Below are positions 47,452 to 58,329 of a stretch of 64,000 nucleotides of DNA, one piece after another. Under the pieces are notes generated by a model, which saw only the letters and a list, made by a program, of their open reading frames with translations, did not search any database and was not told the DNA's origin. The stretch lies in the NCBI GenBank assembly GCA_030490835.1, contig CM059973.1, positions 86,253,141 to 86,317,140 on the forward strand, given 5' to 3'. This DNA is from Annona cherimola (taxonomy: Eukaryota > Streptophyta > Magnoliopsida > Magnoliales > Annonaceae). The stretch's first letter is position 1, and the number at the start of each line of letters is the position of its first letter. The position numbers were made by a program, and so were the translations under genes.

Positions 47452-49239
47452 CAAGGATTAAATGAAAGGAGACGAACTGCCTTTAGGCATTTAATAGAAA
47501 GGGCTGTTGGTCATTATATCATGCAAAATTCAAGCTTATATTGTCCAAGCAAGTATCATGCAGAACATTAGTCACAGAGAAGACAAACTTATAAATTATT
47601 GTTCTATTGTTCTCCAGGGAATTAAGAGAACCAGAGACTACAAAACGTTTGAAACAAAAGGATTACAATTTACTCAAAGCAAGAAAGCTTCAGCAGGAAG
47701 AGACCTGTTAAATATGGATAAGCACATAATTATGATTATGGCAATGGTGTACAAGCCACTCTGTAAACAGCAAAGAGAAGTTTAGTGGGATAACAACAAC
47801 CACAGATGAAATTATGTTGATTATGAACTGTTTAAACAGGCCCAAGGGATTCAACAAAATTGTAAGAATAACAAGTTCATGTTTGTATGAAAAATTCATG
47901 TTTTTTGGTAAAATATGGCAATGCATGATTGTTAGATAAATAAATATCATTGAGAAGACAAGTTGCCAGTTACAGAAGTAAGCAACCCTCCAAAATATAG
48001 AGGAAGGCCACAATATCAAGCACATTTATGCCACAAAATAAATCATAATTAATGGATGTTTGACCTGTTAGTAATTCAGTGAATCTTCCCATATTTGATG
48101 ATGACATTCACAATCTGCATGGGAAGAACAATTGTCTACAGGTACTATTATACAAACTATCATACACCGCAGTCTACTCACAAGGCACCAGTACAACATT
48201 TTACCTGACAGCAATATCAAGTTTAAGCAACATTAAATATCTTAAACACTGGGAGGGTCGGTCACTTAGCAGTTTAAGCCAGTATAATAGAGAATTATAT
48301 TACTCGCATGATACCTTCAGTCCGTGCATTTGTCTTTTGGGTTTTGGTAAATACAGATTTCTCGAAAGCCAACTTTGAACTCAGAGTTGGCCAGTCATCA
48401 CAGTAGTACTTGACAGCTACACGTTTCCCCTCAGAATCCAGAAGAAGAATATTTTTTATTGTAGGACAAGATTCCTACATACAAGAAGACATTTAGATAA
48501 TGAAATGATATATCAATCTAGAACACAAAATAAAATGCTCTAAACCAAGATACAGGTGAGAAATTTATAAAATGCGGCCATTAAAAATCAACGGACTGGT
48601 TATCTATATAAGTCAATTTGCCATACTTAAAAACGATAAGGTTACACGTTACTCAGTTCTGTCACTTTAAAGGTCAATTTTCATCCGTACGACCAGACTG
48701 CAGAAAAAATTTCCCGCATCTTCTTTTGAGCACTGAGTGGACATGTTCAGATCAAGTGAGGAATTTTCTGCAAGCAAAGTGATACAGCATTCCTCAAACA
48801 TGATGAGAACTGGAAATTATGCCATTCTTAGAGGCTTATATGAGAAAAAAGCTCCCTTTTCTACAGTGAGGAATAAACAGGAAAACCTGGGATTCCAAGG
48901 GATCACAATACAATTTCGAAACTGAAACTCTAGATCTGACACAAACATCATTGGCAGAAACGACATGCAAAAGCACAAGCATTTCTCCCAAGTGCCACGT
49001 GCGTGAACCAACTGAAGATCCTCAGCCATCGAGCTCGGCGACAATCCGAATTCGCAGGTCATTCAATTGCGAAGACAGACAACAAGCCCCACAAGAGGAA
49101 CGACCCAGATCTAGCGATCAGGCGCCACTTTGCAGCCTACTGAGCTTGGCAACGGATTAACTAACATTCTATGACAATACTGCATAGATAGGTTGATTAA
49201 TAACAGGAAATTAGGATTAGAGGATATGAAAAATACCAT
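43800..49239 (-). CDS. Coatomer (COPI) subunit zeta
   Basis: Small sigma-like subunit of the COPI vesicle coat, pairing with gamma-COP in the F-subcomplex that carries retrograde Golgi-to-ER and intra-Golgi traffic. Coding exons on the minus strand: 49239-49237 (ATG only), 48474-48315, 47207-47060, 46972-46895, 45056-44972, 43859-43800. They total 534 nt and 177 aa, the usual zeta-COP length. The protein reads [20 protein letters not shown] at the start. It then has [85 protein letters not shown], and ends SLLQ. This is the longin/clathrin-adaptor small-chain fold along its whole length. All junctions are GT-AG and keep frame. The start codon abuts the first donor (ATG|GTATTT), so that exon is otherwise 5' UTR. 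Introns hold an (AT) microsatellite and a G-rich tract. It converges with the ALP1-like gene. Confidence 0.95.
44822..44876 (-). other. G-rich tract plus poly-T in coatomer zeta intron 5 (sense strand)
   Basis: On the plus strand this is a C-rich run ending in about 13 A. On the sense (minus) strand it reads a T-run followed by G-runs of three to eleven. It begins about 95 bases after the donor of intron 5. It has quadruplex potential in the pre-mRNA, and is likely length-variable. Confidence 0.6.
47413..47448. repeat. (AT) microsatellite
   Basis: About 17-18 AT units in intron 2 of the coatomer zeta gene (between the exons at 48315 and 47207). Likely polymorphic. Confidence 0.9.
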
Positions 49240-49476
49240 TTTTGTAGAAGAGTCTGGATGCTAAGAAGAACGAAGGAATCGAAGGTCGATGCTACAAAAA
49301 CGACGGTAAGGAGTGGAAGAAAATGATGAGGACTAGAGAGAGCAGAGCTTTCGTGTGCGAGAAAGGCCTTTCGGAACGAAGGATCCGATTTTCACTCCAA
49401 GCACCAGCGTACAAGCATAGAAACATGGGAGATTGAAAAGCAAGCACGGAAAGACGGTTGTTGGAACATGGAAGGG

Positions 49477-49610
49477 AAGGGGTGATATCAAAATTATAAA
49501 AATGCCCTCGGGGTGAAATTTTTACAATAACCCAACTTTTCAAGTATTTCAGCGTAGACCATTCGTACTTCGTTTTGTGGCACGTCAGTACGTATTGGAT
49601 ATTTAAGTTG
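49477..49610 (+). repeat. Repeat copy near the coatomer zeta promoter
   Basis: GGTGATATCAAAATTATAAA and GGGTGAAATTTTTACA, then TATTTCA and TTCGTACTTCG, recur in the same order and orientation at about 53857-53970 (GATGATATCAAAATTATATA, CGGTGAAATTTTTACACC, ATTCGTACTTAG). The family is unknown. It lies about 240 bases upstream of the coatomer start codon. Confidence 0.65.
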
Positions 49611-49641
49611 GGAGGGTTTTTTTACATTTTAGTCTTTCTAA

Positions 49642-49909
49642 GGGTGTGTTTGTTAATGAGTAAAAATGGTCAAGTTAAAACTTTTTAATCTAAAACTTTT
49701 TACTCTCCACAACTACTCTATTTTTTAATCATTTCTTCACATTTTTCTATACAATTATCCTACTTTTCAATCATTTCTACACAACCACCCATATAACTAA
49801 CTTATCAATTTTAACTTTATTTTATTTACTCTTCATCATTACCCATATCATAACAATTTCTATTCTCTAGAATATTTTATTAAAAGTTTTATCTATTTCT
49901 GAACACACC
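49642..49909 (+). mobile_element. GGGTGTGTTTGG-family MITE
   Basis: The left end GGGTGTGTTTGTTAATGAG and right end GAACACACC are mirrored. Flanks TAA and TAG suggest a 3-bp duplication with one change. Internal family blocks (AATCTAAAACTTTTTACTCT, CTTTTCAATCATTTCTACAC, CATATAACTAACTTATC) are clear. It is 268 bp and noncoding. Confidence 0.8.
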
Positions 49910-50193
49910 TAGCGTATTTTTTCTGTATATTCGCATTTCAAACCTGCTAGTTTACTCTCTATATTTTAAAATGTAAACTTGAGCTTTGATGACTGGCCGT
50001 TTACCAGGCTGTTTTCTCGGGCCATTCGATTGGGTGGAAAAAATTCAGACCTCGAATGCAATTTTCAGAATGCATGGGTTGACACGGCATTTATTACCCT
50101 GAAATTTTACACCGACCCCCCTTAGCATGGCTCCACTCCCACAATGACTTCCTCTCTCTCCTCTCCCTCTCCCTCCCCCTCCCCCTCCTCACC

Positions 50194-50938
50194 CACTCCG
50201 CCAATGAATGTCGCAATGAGAATGAAGAGCGTCTTCATGAATCCGATCGTCACCGTTGCCCCAGAAGGCCGTTCTTCATCTTGATGCCAGCTTTCTCGAA
50301 GATCCACGGCACGCAGAGTATCATCTCGCCAACCCCGAAAGCCTGATAGAAGAAATGAATGCCCAGCACGGCGATGAGGATTATGCGCACGGAAGGGGAC
50401 GGCTGGACTAGCAGCAACCTCCACACGTCCTTCTCTCGGCTGCGCTTCGGCAGTGCGATGATGTCGTTGTTGCGGTCCTTGGGGATTCCTGTTACTTGCT
50501 TGATCTCAACCAGCCGCAGCTCTGCTTCTTCCTTGCTGTTGGAAGTCTTGAGGAGCACGTGTCTGGCATTGGTGAGTCTGCCTTGCACGGATGGTGACCG
50601 CCGGACAAGCAGCGACCTCCACACGCCCTCCCCTCAGCTGCGCTTTGTCTGAACGATGACGTCGCCGTTGCGATCCTCTGTGATGGGCAGTTGAAGTGCT
50701 TGGGTAGCTCTGCAGAGGCGTAGTTGGACATGTTGCCCAGTAGGATCCCGAAGAAGATGACAGCGGTGAAGACGAAGGTCAAGCAATGGCCTATCCAATT
50801 GGAGGTTCTTCCGACGGCTGTGGAGCCTATGAGGCTGTAGACAGAAAGAATTTCCATCAGTACTTCCGCCTTTGTATCGTCCAAATTGAGATCCTCTTTG
50901 ATAAATCGCACAGCTCCAGTCATTACTCCAAAGTCTGG
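50194..50938 (-). pseudogene. Broken polyol/monosaccharide transporter
   Basis: Reading the minus strand, segments of a plant polyol/monosaccharide transporter (MFS, PLT5-like) appear in the right order. DFGVMTGAVRFIKEDLNLDD through VYSLIGSTAVGRTSNWIG lies near 50930-50780. It jumps straight to GILLGNMSNYASAELPKHF near 50745-50690, losing roughly 55 residues of the family. Then come GRLTNARHVLLKTSNSKEEA, VWRLLLVQPSPSVRIILIAV and IFEKAGIK at 50582-50285. After a frame change, TVTIGFMKTLFILIATF lies near 50256-50206, after which the match ends in a GA-rich run. A part of about 50 bases (around 50391-50455) is duplicated at 50587-50647. Deletion, duplication, frame breaks and missing C-terminal helices mean it is dead. 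Confidence 0.8.
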
Positions 50939-51082
50939 GTGATTGAAAATGAATTTCAAACTCATGCTTTCGTTTACTAATTTCCAGAAAAATAACCAAG
51001 CAACAAAAAACCCAATAATTTTGCAAGCTTTCTTCAATTTCTTCCGTCTTTACTCTTTAGAGGGAAAAAATGGAATTGGGAA

Positions 51083-51157
51083 GCTGGCTTGGCAGCTACT
51101 TCGGTGCTCTTCGTCTACAAGTTCCTGCCCGAAAGCCAGGGCAAAAAGCTGGAATGA
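51083..51157 (+). pseudogene. Sugar-transporter C-terminal fragment on the opposite strand
   Basis: In the frame starting at 51083, 24 codons read AGLAATSVLFVYKFLPESQG then KKLE and TGA. This is the last-helix and PES-QG end of MFS sugar transporters. It lies on plus, only about 145 bases from the minus-strand transporter relic. An inversion of the end of the same gene is the simplest explanation; a separate fragment is possible. Confidence 0.6.
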
Positions 51158-52946
51158 GACGGAGATCTCCGGCGAGTGAGAGGGGAGAGAGCAAGTTGCC
51201 ATGCAGGAGGGGAGGCGAGTCGAGTCACAGCATAACAGGGAGGCTATTGCAATTTTTTTGCCATTTTAATTGCCCTGTCAGTGCCCTCTTTCAAAAATTG
51301 CATCGAACGGCGGATGTTAAACTCCTCAGATCGAACGGTCGTTAGGGGTGGTCGACAACAGCCCCACTTACGGACGGGTCGCAAATGATCAGAAATCCTT
51401 TAAACTTTGTCGTTCGTACAACCCTTAAAACAAGCAGTAAAATTTTTATAATGATAATAATGTCCTGCAAACTTTTTTTTTTTACGGGAATGTCCCGCAA
51501 ACTTAAGGGAAGTTGGCTGCCATTTCACGGGCAACTTCTGACAGGTGCTGAAATCCGGGCTCGTCCATCACAGAGCAAATGGCTATGGAATGACTTCCAT
51601 CGACTACTTCATTGGCCACCATCAAACATGAAAATGAAGGTAAGCAGAAATGCCGATCGCCCGCAAATACACCATGGATCCTGGCCATGGCAAAACAGTA
51701 GTGTGTGTTCATTCGTGCATATAGCCACGGTAGCTCTTCGCCACAAATATACAAAGTTGCAGCAACCATCTCCTCTTCAATCGGTGTACTTTCTTCTTCA
51801 AACGGGTAGCAAGATTGATTCCACCAGCAATCGTGCATACAGTTTCAATCTCAACTATCCAGACAGCAGTAGCCACGCACCCATCTCCTTCAAATTTGGT
51901 TCCAGCCGAAATTTCTACCATGTGCTTACGTGGGTGTCCCTTGCGAAGCCGTCCATCAACAATTCATGCAACACAGTAGTGCGTAGTAGTAAACGCTACC
52001 TCTGCTCTTGTCTCTCTTATCTTTCATGGCTAGCGCTGCGATCTCGCAAGTCATACCGCCGGCCACCCATCCACAAATCAAAATTGAGCAACGAGACAGC
52101 TGCAGAACACCTTACCGAATCTCCTATGGAAGCCGACCACTTCGCCGTTGCTCTGCTTCTCCTCTGCTCTTGCAAGCGCCATGAAATTCAATGAACACCC
52201 ACCACACGTCCAGCCATGGCAGCGAATCGGAGCGAGGCTGGCCAACAAATTTGCGGAGGCCCCCTATCCCTTCGTCGTCTTCTTCATGTTAGGTCTGCCA
52301 CCACTCACCAACAGGGGTGAGAAGCCATTAACAACGTTCCCGCTGCCGTCTACCACGAAACAGGCCAAAGAGCTAGGCTATCCTCTGCCTCTGCCTAGCC
52401 GTAACAGCAAGCACCCTCTTCTTCAAAACCAAACACCGTTGAAAAGCAAAACCACTGATATCGGCAGGCTTTCGGCTTTCTACAAACGTAACCCATGACC
52501 CGATGTGGCAACGCGGTGATGGCAGAAATGAGTTGACTCATTAAACAAGTCGAAGTAACCAGGTCGTGTCAACATCCCTGTCCATACAGCTGAGTCGAGT
52601 CCAACGCTGAGTCAACTCATTTATACTTTTTATCAATATTTTTCATAAAATTATTAGAAAATTAATTTTAAAGCATTTATTATATGAATTTGATTTATTT
52701 ATTTGAGTAATAATGTTCAACTAAGAAATTAATTTTTAAAACGTTTACGGGGTGGAATTAATTTATTACTTTGAGGAACACGGCCAGGAATATTTTTTGA
52801 AAATATTTTGTGAAGCGTATTTTAAAATAAAAATTTTCCCATTTCAAAAGAATGTTTTGTATTTTTCTCTTTTATGGTAAGATACTAAATTTTAATATAT
52901 TTTGATAGGATTTGTAAAATATGAAAGATACCAACGAATTTATTTA
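51158..52946. other. GC-richer unassigned stretch, then AT-rich DNA
   Basis: 51385-52500 is clearly less AT-rich than its surroundings. It has overlapping long open frames on both strands (plus 51385-52194, 269 codons; minus 51838-51503 and 51921-51709). None shows a domain I recognise, and the amino-acid mix of the long plus frame (Ser, His and Arg rich) looks non-coding. The minus frames look slightly more protein-like. No terminal repeats were found. 52500-52946 shows nothing. Confidence 0.3.
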
Positions 52947-53210
52947 GGGGGTGTTTGGCAATGACAAAAAGTTTTCATCTAAAACTTTTCAATCTAAAAC
53001 TTTTCATTTTCTACAACTCTTCTATTTTTTAATTATTTTTTTACATCTTTCAACACAAACCACCCTACTTTTCAATCATTTCTACACAATTACCTATACA
53101 ACTAACCTATCTATTTTAACTATATCCTATTTACTCCTCATCATTACCCCTATCATATCACATCATTTTACAACTTTTATTCTTCAAAACTTTTCACCAA
53201 AAGTTTTATT
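52947..53210 (+). mobile_element. GGGTGTGTTTGG-family MITE, right end lost
   Basis: The left end GGGGGTGTTTGGCAATGAC is intact. Internal blocks (AATCTAAAACTTTTCATTTT, CTTTTCAATCATTTCTACAC, ACTAACCTATCTATTTTAAC, CATCATTACCCCTATCATAT) are well kept. The element stops after CACCAAAAGTTTTATTGATA without the terminal CAAACACACCC. Confidence 0.75.
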
Positions 53211-53574
53211 GATATAAAATACTTTCCACTTGTGAGTTGAATCAAAAGAAAAGAACTCTTCAAAAAAAAGGAAAAAAAAAAAAAAAAAGTTAATTCAGCT
53301 TTGAACGTAGTTATCCACTTTTTGGATAGTGGAGTTGGCTCAAAATAAGAGTCGACTCATGTGCAAAGGCATCCCTCTTGTGTGAAAAGAGTACTTTAGT
53401 CTTTTCAACTGCAGATGACGGAGGTTACTTTGGTTTTTGGACGATGTAAAATAATAGGGTTTAAAATTCAAATGTAGCAAACTTAGAGGGTTCTAAATGC
53501 AAATATGTAAATTTCGCAGTTTAAAAGGCAAATATGTATACTTAGAGGGAGCAAAATGCAAAAATTACTAAGTT

Positions 53575-54045
53575 TGGAAGGCGAATTACATATAAGCCCC
53601 TTGTATTTCTTTATTTTGTAATTATTGCCTATAACTTCACAGGGTTGTTCAAAGCTTCGGTGAAATGAAAATAGAATGAAATTTTGGGATGAAAATGTAT
53701 TGAAAATAAATTAAAAAAAATTTAAAAATTGTATCGAAAATTAAAAGATAGAATTTTATTTTTTAAGGATTAAAAAAATACTTTCCAAAAATGAGAAAAA
53801 TTTTATTCTAAAATCATTCCATCCTAGTTATGAACAACAATCAGATCACTGAAGCAGGGATGATATCAAAATTATATAAGTGCACTTGCGGTGAAATTTT
53901 TACACCAAAAGTATTTCACGGCAGATTATTCGTACTTAGTACAATAGTACTGTTGTACGTACTGGATTTAAGTTTGGAAGGTGAATTATATATAAGCCGC
54001 TTATGTTTCTTTAGTTTGCAATTATTGCCCACAACTCCGTAATTT
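53575..54045 (+). repeat. Repeat region sharing text with itself and with 49477-49610
   Basis: GTTTGGAAGGCGAATTACAT with TAAGCCCCTT (about 53572-53602) recurs at about 53971-54003 as GTTTGGAAGGTGAATTATAT with TAAGCCGCTT. In between, 53857-53970 matches 49477-49610. These direct copies bracket the 4 kb block with the transporter relic. The family is unknown. Confidence 0.55.
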
Positions 54046-56413
54046 ATAATTTTAACCTAGAGTAGCAGTAATGCCCTAAAGCTATGTTTGACCGAAAATA
54101 TTTTAAATACCCCTAATCCTAAGGTGGGGTTGGGAAAAAAGTTTTGTAACTATGCTCAATGAAAGTCTATCCACCAGCTTATGTTCATTCAATTTTCATG
54201 TCGCACTCTAATGCCACTGTCATCGAGGATGAATTTAGGCAGGATTGAACTCGCCTTCATAAAACTCGGATAAGAAGAACTCGGTTTATAAATAAGATTA
54301 AAATTTAAGCCAATCTTAACTTGATTTTCTTATTTATATTCACTAGAAAATATATAGCTTAAACAATATTATTTATTTTTATGCATTTTATGTTATATGT
54401 ATTGGACTTTAATCCCATACGGTCAATCACACACTATCTTGCATGACCTGGCCAAAATATATTTTTTATTTTAAAAAATTTTCAATATACATATTAACCT
54501 TATCTAGATATTTTACCTTGCAAAATTTAGCAATTTTAAATTTTATTTAATATTTTATTTTGATTTTACAAATAGATAAAATGGGCATGTATTCATATCT
54601 ATGCCCATTTATCTCTTTTCAAAAATTAAAATAAAATATTAAATAAATTTCGAATGTGTTAAATGTCACACGGTGGAATATATAAGTGGGTCCACATATG
54701 TATAAAAACGTTAAGAAACAAAAAATATATATTGTGGGTTACATAAAAGGTAGCTTGCCGCCGGCTTCATGATGAGATCAAAGTCCATTTATATTTCCAT
54801 GTAAATAAATTTTAGTCATGTTAAAATTTTATTATAAATAAATTATTTAATTTTCATTTTCATTTACATTTTTAAGTAAACATTTACATTTATGTTTATG
54901 TTTAATTGTTCATATAATTTATTTTTTAAAAAGATAAATTTTTAGATATATTATATTATTATTCTTTTTCTTAATTTAATTAGACTGTATATTATCATTT
55001 TCATTGACTTGTTAGTTAATATTAATAAGCACAAAATTACAAAATAATAATTCCTTTTTTGATTTTTATAATTTTTTATTACAATTCATGTTCAATTCAC
55101 ATTACGATTTTCATGCTCTTCAAACAACGCTACTTAGACAGGAGATATAAAGTTCCTTCACCCGGGATCTATTTGCTAGGACGCAAGGCAAAGACTTCAC
55201 AAAACGCTGTAATTCTTAAAATGAGCATGATTATAGACATTATAATACATTTCAGACTAAAATATGATATCCATTTATTTTTACAATTAATTATATTTTT
55301 TAGTTTTTCTTCATAAACATGGTTTCCTAAATATATTCAATCTATAAATAACTTTTTATCAATTTATAATATTTTTACATATTTATTTTTTATATAAATA
55401 AGAGTAGATATTATAACCGGCCAGCTGAGTCTGCTAGTGGGCTTCACGCCTTCAATTTAGACCCATGAGGCTGGCTGCATTTGAGCCAACTGTGATTTGT
55501 GAATTGTGACGTGGCCAGGACAACAATTCTTCTTTCGATTTGACATTTTGATTCGATGAGTAAGTCCTGGGCTTTTGTTCATCTCATCTTCGATGTATGT
55601 TTCGTATATTTAAGGCCCACTTCGTGAAAAAAGACTTCCGATGACAATTGTATGTTTCGTATAGATAGTCATGGAAGAAGACCCACTTCATGAAAAAAGA
55701 CACGTGCGATAAGTTTGTAAAAAAAAAAAAAAAAAAGGACACTTGGGGACCACTCCCCCAGTGCATGTCCAGAAGACTCGGTCTTAATTTTCTTCTACCT
55801 CCAAAGCCAGATGTATACTATTTATTTAATCACATTCCTTCTTAATTCAAATCACCCCAATTGTCAAGCTAAGTCCTCAATAATTAGTTGGTGACTACAA
55901 CTAGATGCAGGCCCCATCGAATGTTGGTGGTGGACTAGATACATGGAACCTGCAAGCTAGACTAGTATTTCTTCTTGTTGTTGCTGCTGCTGGTGTTGTT
56001 GTTGGTGTTTGTCCATTTATTTATTTTAGAGGGGAGATTTTCAAATTCCAAACCCATCAAAGAAGCTGCAGTTGGGAGTCATTGCACATGGGCTGGGATT
56101 CGTTTGCCCCGTACGTAGTTACAAATACAATCCCACTGAGAAAGTCTTGCCGGTCTCTGCGGAGTTTTGGGGTAGTTGGTTGTGAGGAATCCTCGAAATT
56201 TCAACTTCATTTCTCTCAAATGCAAGCTGCCCCCCTTGTGTAAAAAGTGGAATATTAATTCGTAGCTAGCTACCTTATGACGATTCACCATTCAAATCTT
56301 ATCGTCTTCCAAAAATGGGTAGCCAAACCAAACCGTCTACTTTGGAAACGGTCCGGCCACGTGTGGAACGGCCTTTGGGGCCGCCGAACAAATTAAGGTG
56401 GACGGAAATCTAG
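54046..56413. other. Intergenic DNA with half-foldbacks
   Basis: No gene is supported. A small inverted repeat lies at about 54500-54670 (ATAGATAAAATGGGCAT facing ATGCCCATTTATCTC). A half copy of the 5748-6187 foldback lies at 55192-55400. There is a poly-A tract at 55719-55736. A 112-codon frame at 55905-56243 is not convincing. Confidence 0.45.
55192..55400. mobile_element. Half copy of the 5748-6187 foldback
   Basis: GAGCATGATTATAGACATTA, ATACATTTCAGACTAAAATA, CTTCATAAACATGGTTTCCT and TATTCAATCTATAAATAAC follow in the same order as the left arm of 5748-6187. The right arm is missing. Confidence 0.65.
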
Positions 56414-56680
56414 GAGTGTGTTTGGTAATGAATAAAACTTTTGATGAAAACTTTTGAAAAATAAAAATTGTCAAATGATGTGATATTGTAGGGGTAATAA
56501 TGAGGAGTGAAAAGAATAAATTTAAAATAAAAAGGTTAGTTGTATTGGTAGTTGAGTAGAAATGATTGAAAAGTAGGATTGTTGTATAGAAAAATGTGTA
56601 AAAAAATAATTAAAAAAAAAATAGTTACGGAGAGTGAAAAGTTTTAACTTGACAACTTTTACAAATTGCCAAACACACCC
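56414..56680 (-). mobile_element. GGGTGTGTTTGG-family MITE with TAG duplication
   Basis: The left end GAGTGTGTTTGGTAATG and right end GCCAAACACACCC are mirrored. TAG flanks both sides (56411-56413 and 56681-56683). It is 267 bp. In reverse orientation to 60191-60471 it has all family blocks (AAATGATGTGATATTGTAGG, AAATGATTGAAAAGTAGGAT, AAAAGTTTTAACTTGACAAC). Confidence 0.85.
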
Positions 56681-58029
56681 TAGAGCTATTCAGAAGTCCA
56701 CACGTCTCAAAGAGCACACATGTGGAAAAAGGAAATAAACGCTAGCAATTAGACATTTTATAGACTCATTTGCATCAAGATGGCTTGCCGACTTCCCCAC
56801 ATTAATGGGAGGACTTTACAGTCATGGCCGTTATGATCAGATCATCCTGGCCACTCATATGGTGTCATCTGCCCATAAGTTTATTCACAGCTTAGATAAG
56901 ATAAGAATGGGAGACTTAAAAAATATCGTTATATTTTGAGAATGGGAAAAAAAATTTATAGTGATTGGAAGAAATTATATTGGAAAAGAAAAAAAAAAGT
57001 GGTGATTATTTTTTGAAAAATGGAAGATTTTATTTCATCTTATTCTAGATGTAAAACAGATTTTAGATGGATCGGTCGTCAAGATGGTTTGGTTGGCCGA
57101 AGAAGTACTCTGACCAAATAAAATCGCTCAGCATCATGGGGATGGATATACCATGTAGGAATTTGGATTTTTCCTGTGTACGCTAGCTCCACATCTCATA
57201 TAAAAATTCAGAGAACGCGGTGCTTGACCGACCTAGTGCTTAGGTGCTGGAAACATAAACTTTTTTTTTTTTTTTTCTAAAGAAAAAACTACTACTGTCT
57301 CATCACCTTACAACAACACATTCAAACAAGGCAACCGTCCAGTAATTGAAATTAACCCATAAGCGTGCTGGGCACACTTGACTACTGTACTAGCTGGACT
57401 GCCTTCTTAATTATCAGGTATATAGAATATGGTTATTGGTTGGTCGTAGCATGTTAAAGGGGTTGGAAGTGGGACTGGTCCCATGGCATCTGACCAGGGA
57501 ATTATTTCAAGTATATATACACCTTGAATTTAAAATTAAATAATATTGTTTATAACTTTAATGGAAGCCAAGCCATTCCTTCCAAAAACTCCGTTGAATA
57601 AAGTGCATCTATGTGTCAATAATCAAAACCGTTAACCTACTATGTGAACAACGTGCAGTAGTTCAGTAGATAATAGTTAAATCCGAAAGAACATATATGG
57701 TTGGCCCACTACTTAGGTGGTGTGTTTATTAGATTTACGCTGAAATAAACATTTCCCTTCTCCTACTGCAGCAAATTTTCTTGAATATAGTTACTATTTT
57801 GGCATAACATGATATAAGTTTAATCGCAGACTCATTATTTTTTTTCTGAGAAGTATCACAGACTCTTTATATAGATATATATTGATAATTCACAGACTCA
57901 TTATTAGTTACTTCAAAATAGTTGCATTTTATCGAGCATATTCTCTGCATATAATATTATTTCTCCCAAAAACTCTGCCATAAATAGAATTGCATGTTGC
58001 ATAAAACACTGCGATGTGGAAAAATAATA
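56681..58029. other. Intergenic DNA, nothing recognised
   Basis: No gene or RNA was recognised. There is a poly-T tract at 57260-57276. Confidence 0.4.
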
Positions 58030-58260
58030 AAAAATAGGAGAAACGATGTTATATAATACGAGTAATGATAATGAATAAAGAAAATAAAGGTAAAATATAT
58101 AGGTTGGTTGTGTAGAAAATTGTGTTGAAATAATTGAAAAATAAGATAATTATATAAGAAGATATGAAGAAATAATTAAAAACTAAAATAATTATGGAAA
58201 GTGAAAATTTCAATTTAAAAAATTTTAGTTTAAAAATTTTAAGTGTAAAGAAACACACCC
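58030..58260 (-). mobile_element. GGGTGTGTTTGG-family MITE, diverged
   Basis: The right end AAACACACCC and blocks GTAATGATAATGAATAAAG, TTGGTTGTGTAGAAA, AATTGAAAAATAAGATAATT and TTATGGAAAGTGAAAATTTC follow family order. The left terminal repeat is unclear. Confidence 0.6.
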
Positions 58261-58329
58261 TAAGATTTAAAAACATGAATTACCAAGCCACAATCAATCC
58301 TCCCAAGTTGGCATGAGCTTTCTCCCGAT

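Noticed and set aside
55905..56243. 112-codon plus-strand frame with a hydrophobic Val/Leu stretch
   Set aside because: The hydrophobic stretch comes from a TTG/CTG-type simple repeat; no domain.
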